From Thalassia testudinum (lineage: Eukaryota > Streptophyta > Magnoliopsida > Alismatales > Hydrocharitaceae), in contig JAZHRO010000012.1 of assembly GCA_037157565.1 (NCBI GenBank), positions 55,171,501-55,235,500 on the forward strand: 64,000 bases of DNA. Direction: 5' to 3'. Positions 1 through 11,447 of this stretch are shown one piece after another. A model generated the notes under the pieces. The model made no database searches, had not been told where the DNA came from, and saw nothing but the letters and a program-made list of their open reading frames with translations. Made by a program: the position numbers and the translations under genes. Numbering within the stretch: the stretch's first letter is position 1; every line of letters starts with the position of its first letter.

Positions 1-839
1 GGACCCAATAGGGTTTGGTTCCACCCTGAGAGGGGTGCTGCGCATCCCCGACCGGTCCGAGCTGCCAACTATAAACCAAATTTTTGGTTCGAAATGTGGT
101 TCAAATGCACAGTTAAGGTGTTGAAAGGAAAAGACAGAGAGGAGAGTTAAAAGAGATAACAGAGAGGTGAAGAAGAGCTCGGCAGAGAGGTAAACAGAGA
201 GCAAAGGAAAAGAATAAAGGAAAAGAGAGAGATGGCAAAAAAGAGAAGATAAGAAGGCTGAAGAATGAAGAAGATAAATAAAGGAAAAATTAAAAGTTTT
301 TTTTAGACATCTGATAATTCAATGCATATTTTTAAGACGTCTAATTTTTGTATTTTACTCTAATACAACTTCTTTTCGAGCTTAATTGATGAATAAGGCA
401 TTTATACTTAATTGAATTTCTTTTTCTTGCCTTAATCTTTTATACATGAAATGAAATTAGTAGAAATAAACATGTTTACTTATTTTTAATAATAGATCAC
501 ATGTGTAAATATGTTTGTCATATGGAATGTTGCATCTCTTCAAATTAATTATCCTTTGTGCAAGATTCATGTTCTTAAAGTAATATAATTATAATTCTAA
601 TTGATTAAGTAAGTAATAATTAATGCTTAGGATTAAATGATGAATTAAATTAAGTTATGCCTCTCAGTGAATGACCTGGACTCAACCAGTTAAAAAAGAA
701 TAAAAAAAATCTAAAATGTTAGGTTAGCTTGACCCTATACTACACAACCGACCTTAAATCAAGTTAACCTAAGTTACTTTCTCTTGCACTTAATTAAGTC
801 TAATTAACTTAATTAACTGTGTTGGGAAAATAAAACAAA
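1..839. other. Unassigned sequence left of ALPHA copy A
   Basis: No gene is visible. Bases 130-300 are a GA-rich tract, resembling the GA-rich transcribed part of the N-type LTRs elsewhere in the window, and 300-839 is AT-rich. Alignment with ALPHA copies B and C starts only near 840, so the 5' LTR and primer site of copy A are absent, lost or outside the window. This may be the edge of another LTR, but I could not match it to a family. Confidence 0.4.
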
Positions 840-1809
840 CACCACCCACTAGTTTTTATTCCATCACTTAATAACACAAATCCTAATTAACCTAGGAGCT
901 CTTATAAACCTTAGGCTTAGTTTGGTTGTTTGTTTAACACCACCCCCCTCACCCTCCGCTTATAAAAAAAATTCTAAAAAAATCACACAGAGGTACACAA
1001 CCTCTTCTGATTCTTCATACTCAACTGGTAACCCGATCTTTGGAACCGGTACACCCATCAGCACATAATTGAGTAGAAATCAGATTAGGTAATCACTTGT
1101 GTGCCTAATTTAGTGGTGCATCAGGCTAATTATTTGAGTTGTTTGGGTCACACCACTTCGTCTAAAAATAACTCATTGCGTAGCTGCCTCTTAGGGTTCA
1201 ATTTTTAGGAATTAACCAGGAACTCTACATTCTTTTAAGTTTTAAAGGAAGACATCTTTACCCGTCCTTTCAAAACCTAGTGTGCCAACTGAACATTGAT
1301 TGAATATACCTAAAGTTGAACCCTAAAGCTATTAAACAAGGTTGAACTCTAAAAAGACAAATCATCAATAAACTTTATTTGAAAACCATTGGTTGTGCAC
1401 ACACACACATTGAAACTAATCTTTAAGGGCACAACCCAGATAAAAAGTCCATCACATTCCAAAGCACATTCAAACTTAACCCTAATTAAAACAGAGTAGA
1501 CATTGGATTTAAGGATTGGACTCGCTCTTCGAGGTCCAGACCGAAATTATTTTCTGGTAATATGATTCTACCATTCAATCTAATATCTAGTTAGGGGAGC
1601 AGAGTCAAACGATCGCGGTTGAGGGGTATCAAAGGAACTTGAGACGAAAGCCAAGGGAAGAACCTTCTCCCCAACCCCTCCCTCGAACTGGTTGGATTGA
1701 CCGAAAAGAATTAGTCCAAATCATTCTTTTCATCTCAAGACAGGTTCTAGGAGTCTATAGATCTTTAGGCTATCCTACCTAAGGATAGATTTGATTATTT
1801 ATACTGTAG

Positions 1810-3361
1810 GGCACCTTTCTTCTTCCCACTTTAGTATGGATTTTTCCACATCCTATTTGCATTTCCACTCTTACCCTCCTGACACACCTTATTCCCAAGA
1901 TGATTATTATCCCAACAAGACTCATCTCACTCATTTACTAGTTGGGATAATCCTAATTGAGGATACAATTCTGGACCTCCTTTTATACTTCTCCGAGCTA
2001 TAATGATTATAGATCTCCTCCCGTTGATGATTAATTTAACTTGATCTACAATCAAGAAGGATATCCTGATTACAACTCTTACCCTCCTCCAAATTACATT
2101 GCATACAGGTCATCACCCCTCTTTGAACAACCTGAAGTGACCTATTATCAAGGAAGGTATCAAGAACCTCAATTTGATGACTCCCCCGAACTGAACCCAA
2201 ACCCACCCAACCCTGAGCCAAACTATTTGGTTCAAGTGAACCAGGTCCAAGATAGGGTGTTGGCTAACTTAAGGACTACTATTCAATCTTTAGAAGCTCA
2301 GCCAATATCCTCCACTAAATAATTGGAGCCTCTGATCTAAATGATTGACCATCTTAACACGTATTTATTGGATTGGCACCAAGAGGTTAAGGATAAGGAC
2401 CTGGGTGAGTTTTTACTTTGAAAGTTGTCGAAACTAAGGATGAGATTTGTGGTTGCTTTAGTTCAATCTTGGGATAATTCCTAGATTGAACCTCCTTTAG
2501 GAGAGCCCATGTCAGAATCCGCTCAGGCACCTGTAGGGGGGACACATTTTATGAAACCAGGGATGACCAAGTTGTTCTAGAGCAACCAATTGTGGATGAA
2601 TTGATTTCTTCACCTGAGATCCATAAACCAGGATACGAGGAAATATATGTCTCCATGGACCAGGAAATATCAATGATTTTGAGACATATATAAATGCGGA
2701 TCCAGAATTCTTTGATTCTGAAGGTGAAGAATCGTTGTGTGAAGTCTCACCTGAATTTGAGGAAGATAATTTTAGTGAGACAAATAAGCCTGTAGAGTAT
2801 GAGAAATCATTTGATGACCTAATAATTGAGAAAATTAATCTTGTTGGGGCTAGCTTAGTGGATTTAGATCTTGATTTCATGAAAGATTCAACTCATAGCC
2901 CTATTCCTCAATTACACCCCTTCAAACATAATGACGATTTTGATTTTAAGATCACTAGACCAAAGTCAATTCTGATTCAGCCACAAATCTTGGACTTGGA
3001 AATTTTAGATGAGGTGATTAACATGCAAGAGGTCCTGGAATCTAAAATCCTGATTGTGGAGGATAGGAATTTGGAAATAAAGATATGGGAAGCCAATTCC
3101 GGGGGAAGTAGAAATTTGAGTCTAAGGGTTCCTATAGACCTGAAATCACCAACATTTTACGAGGACCCTTATGACATTTTTTATTTCGAGGATGTGCAAC
3201 CCAAGTACAAATTCATTGATCTTTTTTATCTTGATTTTCTTATTATCCAACTTTTTGGACTTGCACTGCATCCTCACAAATCGCAGGCTCGACCCCGCTT
3301 GTATACTGATTTCAAGTTTTGGGTAATTTTTATCCAAAATGTTAGCTACACTCAATCATAG
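1810..3361 (+). pseudogene. ALPHA unknown ORF, copy A (broken)
   Basis: Decayed copy of the single ALPHA ORF. Recognisable pieces lie at 2041-2322 and 2735-3361 in different frames, so at least one frameshift and several stops separate them. The N-terminal part is rich in Tyr, Ser and Pro (repeated YNQEGY-like and PSS motifs); the middle is acidic; the C-terminal part keeps the conserved HPHKSQARPRL block near 3265-3300. A stop after QNVSYTQS removes the hydrophobic C-terminus kept in B and C. The family resembles nothing I recognise. The predicted upstream splice acceptor has changed from TTGCAG to CTGTAG (ends 1809). This copy cannot make the full product. Confidence 0.7.
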
Positions 3362-3632
3362 GACATGGGTCTGCACCACAACCTCGTCCACATCTGTGGA
3401 CATCTTCTCCTGGTAGGTCCAGAAATAGATTTTCTTATATTGATTTTGACCTGCACCTGTAAATTCTTTATTTCTTCTTATTTGTATAGTGTGTCTAGCT
3501 AAAGACACTAAATTCAAGACGTATACAGTCTATTTTTATCTCGGTGCTGACCGACTAATCACGAAATTCAAGTGCTTCCTACTCTACTTCACTTTGTTGC
3601 ATGTCTTTTTAATACAATGAGTACATTGCATT

Positions 3633-3648
3633 AGATAGGCATGGGGGG
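3633..3648 (+). promoter_or_regulatory. Internal polypurine-like motif, ALPHA copy A
   Basis: AGATAGGCATGGGGGG, almost the same as the polypurine tract beside the 3' LTR but about 1.2 kb upstream of it. It is also present in copies B and C just after the ORF. It could be a second plus-strand priming site. Confidence 0.5.
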
Positions 3649-4048
3649 GTGAACATCATTATCTGAATCTTCTTGTTAGCTCCGTAGATTCTTTTTATTT
3701 TCCCTTTATTTTTGAAAAAAAATTTGAATTAGGAAAAGAGAGCTTAAGCATTAGAATTTTTCAACCTTAGAGAATGATACAATAGGACCTGAACACTTAG
3801 ACCCTTCAGGTCCTAGGGGTTAATAAGCCCGGGTGTCCACTAAAATATGGATTTGTTTATCGAGTCCAAGTCATTCTAAATTTAATTTTTAATTGGTTAA
3901 ATAAGTTAGGGTGATAAGTATATGACTTATCAACCCACTCTCTGATTTGAAGGGACTTTAAGTCTAAGCATCTACACACTATTTGCACTGACTCACTTTT
4001 TGACAATTTTAACGAAAATTAGGTAACTAATGAACCTTCTACGGTGTC

Positions 4049-4307
4049 ATAGCTAGCAAGTTGTCGGTGGTAACAGCTCATCGGCAGGTTGTCCAGAGCC
4101 CAACCACATGACCACTCTCTTCCTGCTCTTAGATCAAGGAAGCCACCTACTTAAAAAAATAAAAAGAAAAATATCTAAAAAGAAAGGAATAAGAAACAAA
4201 AAAGAAGAAAAGAAGAAAAAGAAATAAACCACACTTTACTGCACGAGAATGGCTGGCAAGTTGTCGGTGGTAACAGCTCATCAGCGGGTTGTCCAGAACC
4301 CAGCTCA
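4049..4307 (+). repeat. Duplicated ~60-nt motif in the 3' non-coding region, copy A
   Basis: Two copies (4049-4106 and 4249-4307) of a motif with the core GGCAAGTTGTCGGTGGTAAC and a GTCCAGARCCCA tail, about 200 nt apart and separated by an A-rich stretch. The same pair is found at 30282-30530 and 38219-38480. The first bases (GCTGG) can pair with the last (CCAGC), so each unit may fold. Function unknown. Confidence 0.65.
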
Positions 4308-4830
4308 CAAATAAGTGCACGTTTAATTCCAAACACTTAGGAAGAAGTAGAGAAGTAGAATAAGTCGGAGAGATATACACTGGGTTCGCCCTTGTGTTAA
4401 CCCCATAAAAAATAAAGGTAAAGAGAAAGCTACCGATCATATAGATACACCTTTAGGAAAAATTCTTCTCAAGGTCATCTAGGGGCGTAGAAACTCGAAG
4501 TCCGTTCAAATCGCCGATCAGTAAGTCTATCACATTTCCGACAAAAAGATGCTTAGTATTTAGAGTTCTCTTCGAGTCTTGGATGGGTTGGGTAGTCGTA
4601 GAAAGGTGCCTTGAAACCGTAAAATTAAAAATCCAAAAAAATTAGAAAAAGAAGAAAAAGTAAAAGATGCTTCTGCTTTTGAATAAGCCGAGAGCTTAGG
4701 CGATCTGCATTTTAGCAAACACTACGACACTGTTGTCTCTGTAGTTTAGGTCTTAGTAGAAATTTCCTAGTGATGAAAATAACTTTTTCCCAAGAAATCC
4801 AATCTTAATTCTTTTATAAATAGCATGTAG

Positions 4831-4867
4831 TTTTGCTAAGGACTAGCAAAAGATAGGAATGGAGGTG
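4831..4867 (+). promoter_or_regulatory. Polypurine tract and adjoining stem-loop, ALPHA copy A
   Basis: TTTTGCTA (4831-4838) pairs with TAGCAAAA (4844-4851), then a somewhat decayed purine tract runs to the 3' LTR at 4868. The same block stands before the 3' LTRs of ALPHA B, ALPHA C, M and N. Confidence 0.7.
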
Positions 4868-5859
4868 TGATGTGCACACATCTAATTAACCTAAAATGTC
4901 TATTTATGTATGTTTCTAGTGTCATAGAAGCATTCATGCATTATAAATATTGCATAGCATGCATCATCATGCATTTAGGTTAAATTGTATAAATTTTAGG
5001 TTAATTTTCTCTTTCTGTGATCAGGAAATAGGGCAACATTTATCGGGGCCTTGGATTTGAAATTCAACCATACGGATCTAATTAGGGCGACGATCGGAGT
5101 TCAACGACTCTGAGATAGCCCCAATCGGACCTCCATAACATCAGATATAGTCCGAGAAAGATCAAAGGTCAAGTGACCAAGTGGTGTTAAATCCACACCT
5201 CAGATGACAAATCCAACCGCATGAATGAGTTTGGATTGACGATCGCAGCCCAACGGTACGAAAATCGGTCAAATCCGATATTCGTGGCACCATCTACAAG
5301 TTAAAGAAGATGGACGTCCAGATTGGCACCACGTGGAGCCATCCCAACTGCCCAACATCAGCCTAAGTTCCTCGCTCCACCTATTTATGTGACGCCTAAC
5401 GTATATCAGCCATTGGATCATCGATCCAACGGCTGAGAACGTGCTACGTCACTCAATTGTGTGGCATCTTCACTGAAGGCAAGGCTTCGATCCCTCTCGA
5501 CCGTTGGATTGAGATCCAATGTTCGTGAGTAAGCCAGCCTTAACACATAAATGAGACACTAAAGGCCACGTAGCGCAATGGCTACGCCACTCACGTGCAA
5601 CACGAGGTGCATGTTTGAGTCGTGCGAAGCAGGCTTAATCCGTGATAAGAGTGGGTGCACGAAATTGCACCGTTCGATCAGTGATGAGTGTCTCAAATGC
5701 AGCAATGTGGGGAGCTGGATGAAGGCGCGCGCTTCACATACGATCTGACGCGGGCGCGCATTACGCTGGATGACGGCTGAGGATGTGCGAACGTGGGAGC
5801 ATGCCTCAACACCTAAAGCTGAAGTGGCGAGGGCCCACGCACATGTTTAGTGACATGGG
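4868..5859 (+). mobile_element. ALPHA copy A 3' LTR, first part
   Basis: Starts TGATGTGCACACATC and follows the B and C LTRs through the U3 region, including the block around 5090-5115 (GGGCGACGATCGGAGTTCAAC), up to 5859. There it is interrupted by the COP element; bases 5855-5859 (ATGGG) are the left copy of the target duplication. The LTR resumes at 9672. Confidence 0.9.
5565..5630 (+). repeat. tRNA-like (A box/B box) segment in the ALPHA LTR, copy A
   Basis: TAGCGCAATGGC (5571-5582) fits a polymerase III A box and TGTTTGAGTC (from 5612) a weak B box; they are 41 nt apart, the spacing of a tRNA. The corresponding position of the B and C LTRs has the same pair. It looks like a tRNA-derived SINE remnant, not a tRNA gene. 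Confidence 0.5.
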
Positions 5860-7149
5860 TGTAGGATCTAAAAAGATATGGAATATATGTGGCTATCTAT
5901 GCACACAAAAACTTAATCAAAATGTTAGTAATAACAAGACAATTTGCACAAAATACAATCACAGAAATTGCACAAGATATATAGTGGTTCCCCTCCCTTG
6001 GGTACTCCACTACCTAAGCCTCCCAGCTTAGGGTTTTTAACCCAATTCTCTCAACCTCGAGAGAATCAATTTACTAACCGAGGTAATTAACAAGTTACTT
6101 CAACCCAATTACAACAACGGGTTTGTTACAACCAAAACGAGCAAATGCTCAAATACAAAAGAAGTACAAGTGTAAGAAAGACTAATCTTACAACTAAGTT
6201 CTTAAGCATCTCAACAATATATAGAATAATATTACCGATTTGAGAGCCTAGAAAGGACGTGAATCGCTTTGACAATGTGTGAAGAAATTACGTCGTTGAG
6301 CTTGCAAGAATACTATGAGAGTGAATGACAAGCTTCTTCTTTCTCTTTTGAAAATATGGTGGAAATTTGGGAAATATAGCTCTAGGAATTTTCCTTGTAT
6401 TTCTAATCTTTTCTTGTATGCAAACAAAGAGTCCTAGGGTCATTTTATAGAGTTTAGGACCTAGGATACTCGTCTACTAGATGTTGGGAATTAATTCGCA
6501 ACATTCACATTGTTGGAATTAATTTTCTAGCCGTTTAGAATTAAGCTAATGGCTACCTGGTACCAGTACTAAAGTACCTGTGTCGGTACTCGTTGCTTCC
6601 AGATTTGGGTTTCAAACTCTTAACACAAATCTGTAACCCACCTGTATCAGTACTCATGATTAGTACCGGTACTCGTTATCTCCAGTACCGGTACTTACAG
6701 GGTACAGGTTTGTTTCTTGACAAAATCCAAACCTGTAACTCACATCTACCGGTACTAACTTTAGTACCGGTACTTGTGGGTTAACAAGTACCTTTTTTAA
6801 GTTATTTAATCAATTACGTTCTTTGAAAATGATCGCAATATAAATCCTAATTTATCTCTAATTGATTTTATGATCTAAGTTATGATTCTTTGTTAAGAGG
6901 CAAATACAATCTATAAAAATAAAATCTAAACTAAATAAACTAAAGGTCGAAGATGATCTTCTTCTCCTCGATTCTTCCTTGTATCATGATCTTCTCCTTT
7001 TCATCAAGCCTCCTTCTTATCATGATCTTCTCCTCCATCATTTCCTATTTGCCTTCTTCTTCACCTAAATCTGAAAAACACTCAATGCAAACATTAATTC
7101 ATAATAATTTTATTAACACCAAAATAAGATGTGGAATAAGATTCCAACA
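5860..7149 (-). repeat. COP 3' LTR (1290 bp)
   Basis: Complete LTR. Between 6553 and 6785 it carries repeated copies of the palindrome AGTACCGGTACT and near-copies. Bases 6504-7149 match 9000-9666. The ORF-like stretches in it are not genes. Confidence 0.88.
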
Positions 7150-7167
7150 ATCTCTCCCTTTTTGGTG
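7150..7167 (-). promoter_or_regulatory. COP polypurine tract
   Basis: Read on the minus strand this is CACCAAAAAGGGAGAGAT directly before the LTR start TGTTGGAATC, the usual arrangement in plant Copia elements. Confidence 0.88.
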
Positions 7168-7458
7168 TTGACAAAACTATCTTGCAAATAGATAATTAAA
7201 AAAAATTTAACAATATATGAAGGAAAAATTTTCATTTTAATCCTCCCCCTCAATATAAACTCCCCCTAAAAATATTACCATTTGCCCTTTATTTTTCTCC
7301 CCCTTTTTGTCAATCACAAAAAATGAAGAAATATCATACCATAAAGTTTACCAATAGTAAAATGATGAATGTGAGTACCAAGCTCCATTAGGCCATCGTT
7401 CTTGATCTTCATTCAACCTATAGAAAGGTTGAAATGTTCCATTGTGTGTCTTGAACAC
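7168..7458 (-). other. COP internal remnant without coding sequence
   Basis: AT-rich, with several C-runs (CTCCCCCT, TCCCCC). The pol region expected between gag and the polypurine tract is deleted, and I see no conserved pol motif. Confidence 0.55.
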
Positions 7459-8973
7459 TCACTGATCTCTTTGATCTATTCCTGCAAAATAAATATTTTT
7501 TCTAGGTACCCATCCTCTTTTGGGTCCTTGATGGTTAGTACCTTTCATATCCTTAGGTTTATAGATCACTTTAGTGTTAGATCTATAATTCTTAGGATTC
7601 TTAACCTTTTGATAAATCCATGCATGTCTAGGTGCATGTGATTTATTTTGTGTGATCTTCTTATTATTGAACTTGGCTTTTAAATTATTACAAAATTCTG
7701 CATTCAGCCTAGTTGTTATTTTTAAATTATTCAAAGTCCCTTTAAAATGCTCATAAATATCTTCTAGTTTTAGTATCTTTGCATGCAATTGTGAGTTAGT
7801 CTCTTTTGACATTTCTAATTCTAATGTTTGGTAATTATTATTTAAAACCTTATTTTCTTTTTTAAATGACCTAGCTTTATGATGTAATTATTCATATACT
7901 TCTAATAATTCTTCAAATGAAAAATCAGGGCTTACCTCGTTGTCCGTATCTTCTAAAGTTGCCACCAAGCAAAGATGTGTGACATTGTCGTCATCCAATT
8001 CGCTAGAATCGGTGTCCATGTCGGAGTCGCTATCATCCCATGTTGCTTTTAAAGCTCTCCTCTTCTTCTTCTTGACTTCTTTTGTGTCTTTCCTTTTGTC
8101 TTCCTTCTTGTTCATAGGGCAATGCTTCCTCAGGTGCCCCTTTCTCTTGCACTCATAACAAATAACATTAGTTGAAACTTTAATGATTTGCTTACCTTAT
8201 TTTTGAAGAAATCTTCGAAACTTCCTCGTAAGTGCCTCCATCTCTTCATCTTCGAATTCTGAGGTTATTGAGTTTGAGTCCTCCTTAATTGCTCTAAAGG
8301 CAATGTTCTTCCTTTTGCTAGACATCTTTTCCTCCTCGTTCTTCTTCATGTTTTCTAGTTGGATTTTGTAAGTCATAAGGCTTCCGATTAACTCATCTAA
8401 GGAGAGAGTAGAAAGATCTTTTGCCTTTTGGATGGCTGTGGTCTTTGGAGACCAATCACTTGTAAGAGATCATAAGATCTTCCTTACAAGCTGCTCTTTC
8501 GTGAACTTCACTCCAAGGTTCTTTAGGGGGTTAACTATTTCCCCAAACCTTGTGTACATGTCTTTGATCGTTTCTCCTTTGGTCATCCTGAAACACTCAT
8601 AATTTTCAGTTAGAATTGAGATACAAGTTTCCTTTACGTTGTTTGTACCCTCGTAGGTGACCTCGAGAGTGTTCCAAATTTCGCATGCAGATTTGCATGC
8701 CAAAATTCGGTTGAACTCTTCCCTTGACAACGCACAATAAGGTGCGTTCATCGCCTTTGCGTTGCCCACGATCCTTTTCTTCAGATCCATTGTCTATGCT
8801 ACTCCTTGTGGCTCTGGATCCGAATACTTCTCCCGAATGAGGGTCCAAGCCTCCTCAGCCATTGCTCAGAGAAAGACTTGCATCCTCTTCTTCCAATACC
8901 CGTAGTCCGTCCCATCAAAATAGGGAGGATGGGTCGATGATTGTCTTCCGGTGCGCCTTGATGTTGATGCCAT
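7459..8973 (-). pseudogene. Copia-type gag polyprotein, broken
   Basis: Gag would form the virus-like particle of the retrotransposon. The start at 8973 opens with MASTSRR and soon PPYFDGTDYGYWKKRM, the usual N-terminal motif of Copia gag. The gag core (UBN2 type) is readable at 8790-8470, with NRILACKSACEIWNTLEV and the spaced residues of a Copia capsid. A CCHC zinc knuckle (CYECKRKGHLRKHC) lies at 8160-8119, followed by a Lys-rich and then an acidic stretch (8115-7888), and at 7812-7459 the linker with PRHAWIYQK and PKDMKGTNHQGPKRGWVP, which resembles SIRE/Maximus elements. Stops occur after KRMQVFL, before MDLKKR and elsewhere, so it is a pseudogene; pol is deleted after it. Confidence 0.88.
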
Positions 8974-8999
8974 CGCGAGCAAGAGTTTTTACTTGCTCG

Positions 9000-9666
9000 T
9001 TCACATTATTGGAATTAATTTTCTAGCCGTTCAGAATTAAGCCAACGGTTACCTAGTACCGGTACTAAAGTACCTGTACCGGTACTCGTTGCTTCCAGAT
9101 TTGGGTTTCAAACTCTTAACACAAATCAGTAACTCGCCTGTACCGATACTCTTGATTAGTACCGGTACTCGTTACCTCCAATACCGGTGCTGATCATGAG
9201 TACCGGTATTTGTAAGGTACAGGTTTGTTTCTTGACAAAACCCAAACCTGTATCTCACATCTACAGATACTAAACTTTAGTACCGGTACTTGTGGGTTAA
9301 CAAGTACCTTTTTTAAGTGATTTAATCAATTACGTTCTTTGAAAATGATCGCAATATAAATCCTAATTTATCTCTAATTGATTTTACGATCTAAGTTATG
9401 ATTCTTTGTTAAGAGGCAAATACAATCTATAAAAATAAAATCTAAACTAAATAAACTAAAGGTCGAAGATGATCTTCTTCTCCTCGATTCTTCCTTGTAT
9501 CATGATCTTCTCCTTTTCATCAAGCCTCCTTCTTATCATGATCTTCTCCTCCATCATTTCCTATTTGCCTTGCTTCTTCACCTAAATCTGAAAAACACTC
9601 AATGCAAACATTAATTCATAATAATTTTGTTAACACCAAAACAAGATGTGGAATAAGGTTCCAACA
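9000..9666 (-). repeat. COP 5' LTR, truncated
   Basis: Matches the right half (6504-7149) of the 3' LTR, including the ACCGGT palindromes at 9055-9290. The remaining part of the LTR and the primer site are deleted, so the LTR remnant abuts the gag leader 27 nt from the gag start. Confidence 0.88.
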
Positions 9667-10263
9667 ATGGGGGCTTTAGTGACGATTATATCCATCACTA
9701 AAGACCCTTACATTAATGTTTTAAGATTAAAATGACCTATTTGTCCTCTCACCGCCATTCGGGAAGTAAATCCCTCTACGACATCGCCCTACTCCATCCT
9801 CCTTACTCCGTCTTGGTTCTCCCTCATCTCGCTTCTCACCACCCTCGTCTAGGTGCTCCGTCAATTCTGCTTATCCTACAAATAGTTGTCGAGGAGGATA
9901 ATTTCTCTCCCTCTTCTCTTTATCGCTTTGTAGATTAGATTTCCACTTTCTAGTGTAACACGTAGATGTAATGAACATAATTATGGTGGTTATGAGACAT
10001 TTGTCTATTCTCTCTCTATTTTCTCTTTATTTGTATTATTCTTTCTCAATCTTCTATTATTTATTCTTTAAGTATAATAGCTAAGGTAGATTTAATTCGA
10101 CTAGCTACTTTACTTCGTAACAATAAATGAAATGCAATTTTTGATCAAATGTACGCCTCCTCGTGTTCAACCCAGGACTCCCCAGAGTTTCGAATAAATT
10201 ATTTGTTTGATGTATTTTTATGCAACTGCAACGACAAGGTTTTCAAAACTCAAATTTCCAACA
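9667..10263 (+). mobile_element. ALPHA copy A 3' LTR, second part
   Basis: After the ATGGG duplication the LTR continues with the palindrome around TTTAGTGACGATTATATCC (9675-9702), matching 26045-26073 in copy B, then the CGAGGAGGAT block (about 9890), CGTGTTCAACCCAGGACT and the end TTTCCAACA at 10263. No clear TATA box remains at the expected place. Confidence 0.88.
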
Positions 10264-10909
10264 TACAAATCACGTCCAATAGGTTGCTACAAGAAAATTG
10301 GGTTTAAAGGAGCAAAATGCAAATTAGTTCAAGATGAAGTCAAAATGAGTCCAAATTTTTATGGTAACTTAATTTGGATCTAAGGAATTTAATGGTGACT
10401 TAAATTCTAGGCTTTGACATAGTTTAATCTGTCAATTTACATTTTAACCCAAAATGTATCTAATACCTGCATAGTCTCTATTTTAAGTCAGAATGGGTTC
10501 CTTTTGTCAAATTGATTATTCTAAACCTTATAAAATAGTTTTAAATGATTTTTAGAATGTTTACATTATATTTATTTTCATCAGAACCTTTTTAATTGAA
10601 ATTGAGCTGAAATTAAGATTTTTAATTAAGAAATAACAATCAATTTGAATGGGAATCCTCAATTACTCAATATCAACCCACTTATTGAAAATTTAAGCTT
10701 AATTGACCTTTAATTAATCATTAGTTTACCCACTAATTATTTTGTATTTATAATTTTCTATTAAAATAACAAAATTAACTCAATTTAGCGCAACTTCTCT
10801 TGATTTAGCCTTGATTGAATTATACCCTTTTTATGTAGCAATTAGGTGAATTTAGCTCTAGAATTTAGTTAAATTGAGTTAGATACATAGGATGATGGCG
10901 ATGACATCA
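10264..10909 (-). mobile_element. N-like LTR end fragment
   Basis: Aligns over several hundred bases with 50761-51352, the U3 end of an N LTR in minus orientation, though clearly diverged. It ends GATGACATCA at 10909, equivalent to the N LTR end CCCATCA at 51352. It adjoins the 3' end of ALPHA copy A directly, so A probably inserted in this LTR. It has no coding content. Confidence 0.55.
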
Positions 10910-11423
10910 AGTACAGACCATTTGCCCTTTTCACCCCTTTTTGGAGGGACGAGCACAATGGTTGTTGCTCATCATCTACATAGGCATCAACTATAGAGTG
11001 AAGCCAATGCTTGGAGAATGATGGGTCCTCCTCCATTGATAGAGGAACTCATTGCCCAACTCGCTACCCACCAGAGTTATGGGCAACAATAGCAGCTCCG
11101 AGATCCTCCTACTCTGACCGGCTCCGACATGAAGCCGCCAACGGCTAGCCTCCATTAGGCCACCATCAGCCGGTCACCACTTATATTAGTCTCGACTAAA
11201 AGCGAGGCAATTGCAACTATTCCCCCTTGGATGAGAACATTTTAAGCTCCTCCCACCACTCCAACTCCTGTAACATCACCAAAGGGGGGACTCAACTCTC
11301 CTCAAGCCACTCAGTTGGACCCCAGGGACACGTGCAAGGAAGGGAGCGTGGCTGTCGCCCACTAATCGACTTTCTGCAACATTCGTCAAACAATCACAAT
11401 AAAGAATTGTTGGCGAGTTTTTG
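10910..11423. other. Unassigned stretch, possibly O leader
   Basis: Lies between an N-like LTR end and the O primer site, so it should be O internal sequence on the minus strand. I see no convincing gag. A plus-strand reading near 11019-11470 is interrupted by stops and matches nothing I know. Confidence 0.35.
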
Positions 11424-11441
11424 TCCCCGGCAACAACACCA
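11424..11441 (-). promoter_or_regulatory. Primer binding site of O element (tRNA-Asp type, diverged)
   Basis: On the minus strand TGGTGTTGTTGCCGGGGA, differing by two changes from the match to the 3' end of plant tRNA-Asp seen at 26879-26896. The LTR starts 6 bp to the right. Confidence 0.7.
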
Positions 11442-11447
11442 AAAATA

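Larger units (their letters stand above)
840..4867 (+). mobile_element. ALPHA copy A, internal region (non-autonomous LTR retrotransposon, 5'-incomplete)
   Basis: This stretch aligns through most of its length with the internal regions of copies B (26876-31096) and C (34818-39040): the 5' intron-like region, the unknown ORF, an internal polypurine motif, a duplicated 60-nt motif and the terminal polypurine tract all occur in the same order. There is no gag, protease, reverse transcriptase or integrase. Copy A is the most diverged of the three and hence probably the oldest. Its 3' LTR follows at 4868. Confidence 0.8.
5860..9666 (-). mobile_element. COP: Copia (SIRE-like) element, deletion derivative
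   Basis: Minus-strand element inserted in the 3' LTR of ALPHA copy A. It is bounded by TGTAGGATCT (plus-strand left end) and TTCCAACA (right end) with a perfect 5-bp target duplication ATGGG at 5855-5859 and 9667-9671. Order on the minus strand: 5' LTR remnant (9666-9000), gag (8973-7459), short 3' internal region, polypurine tract (7167-7150), complete 3' LTR (7149-5860). Protease, integrase and reverse transcriptase are missing, as are the end of the 5' LTR and the primer site. Confidence 0.93.

Noticed and set aside
6553..6785. CRISPR-like array (repeated ACCGGT units)
   Set aside because: Units are short palindromes with irregular spacing inside a plant LTR, unlike a CRISPR array.
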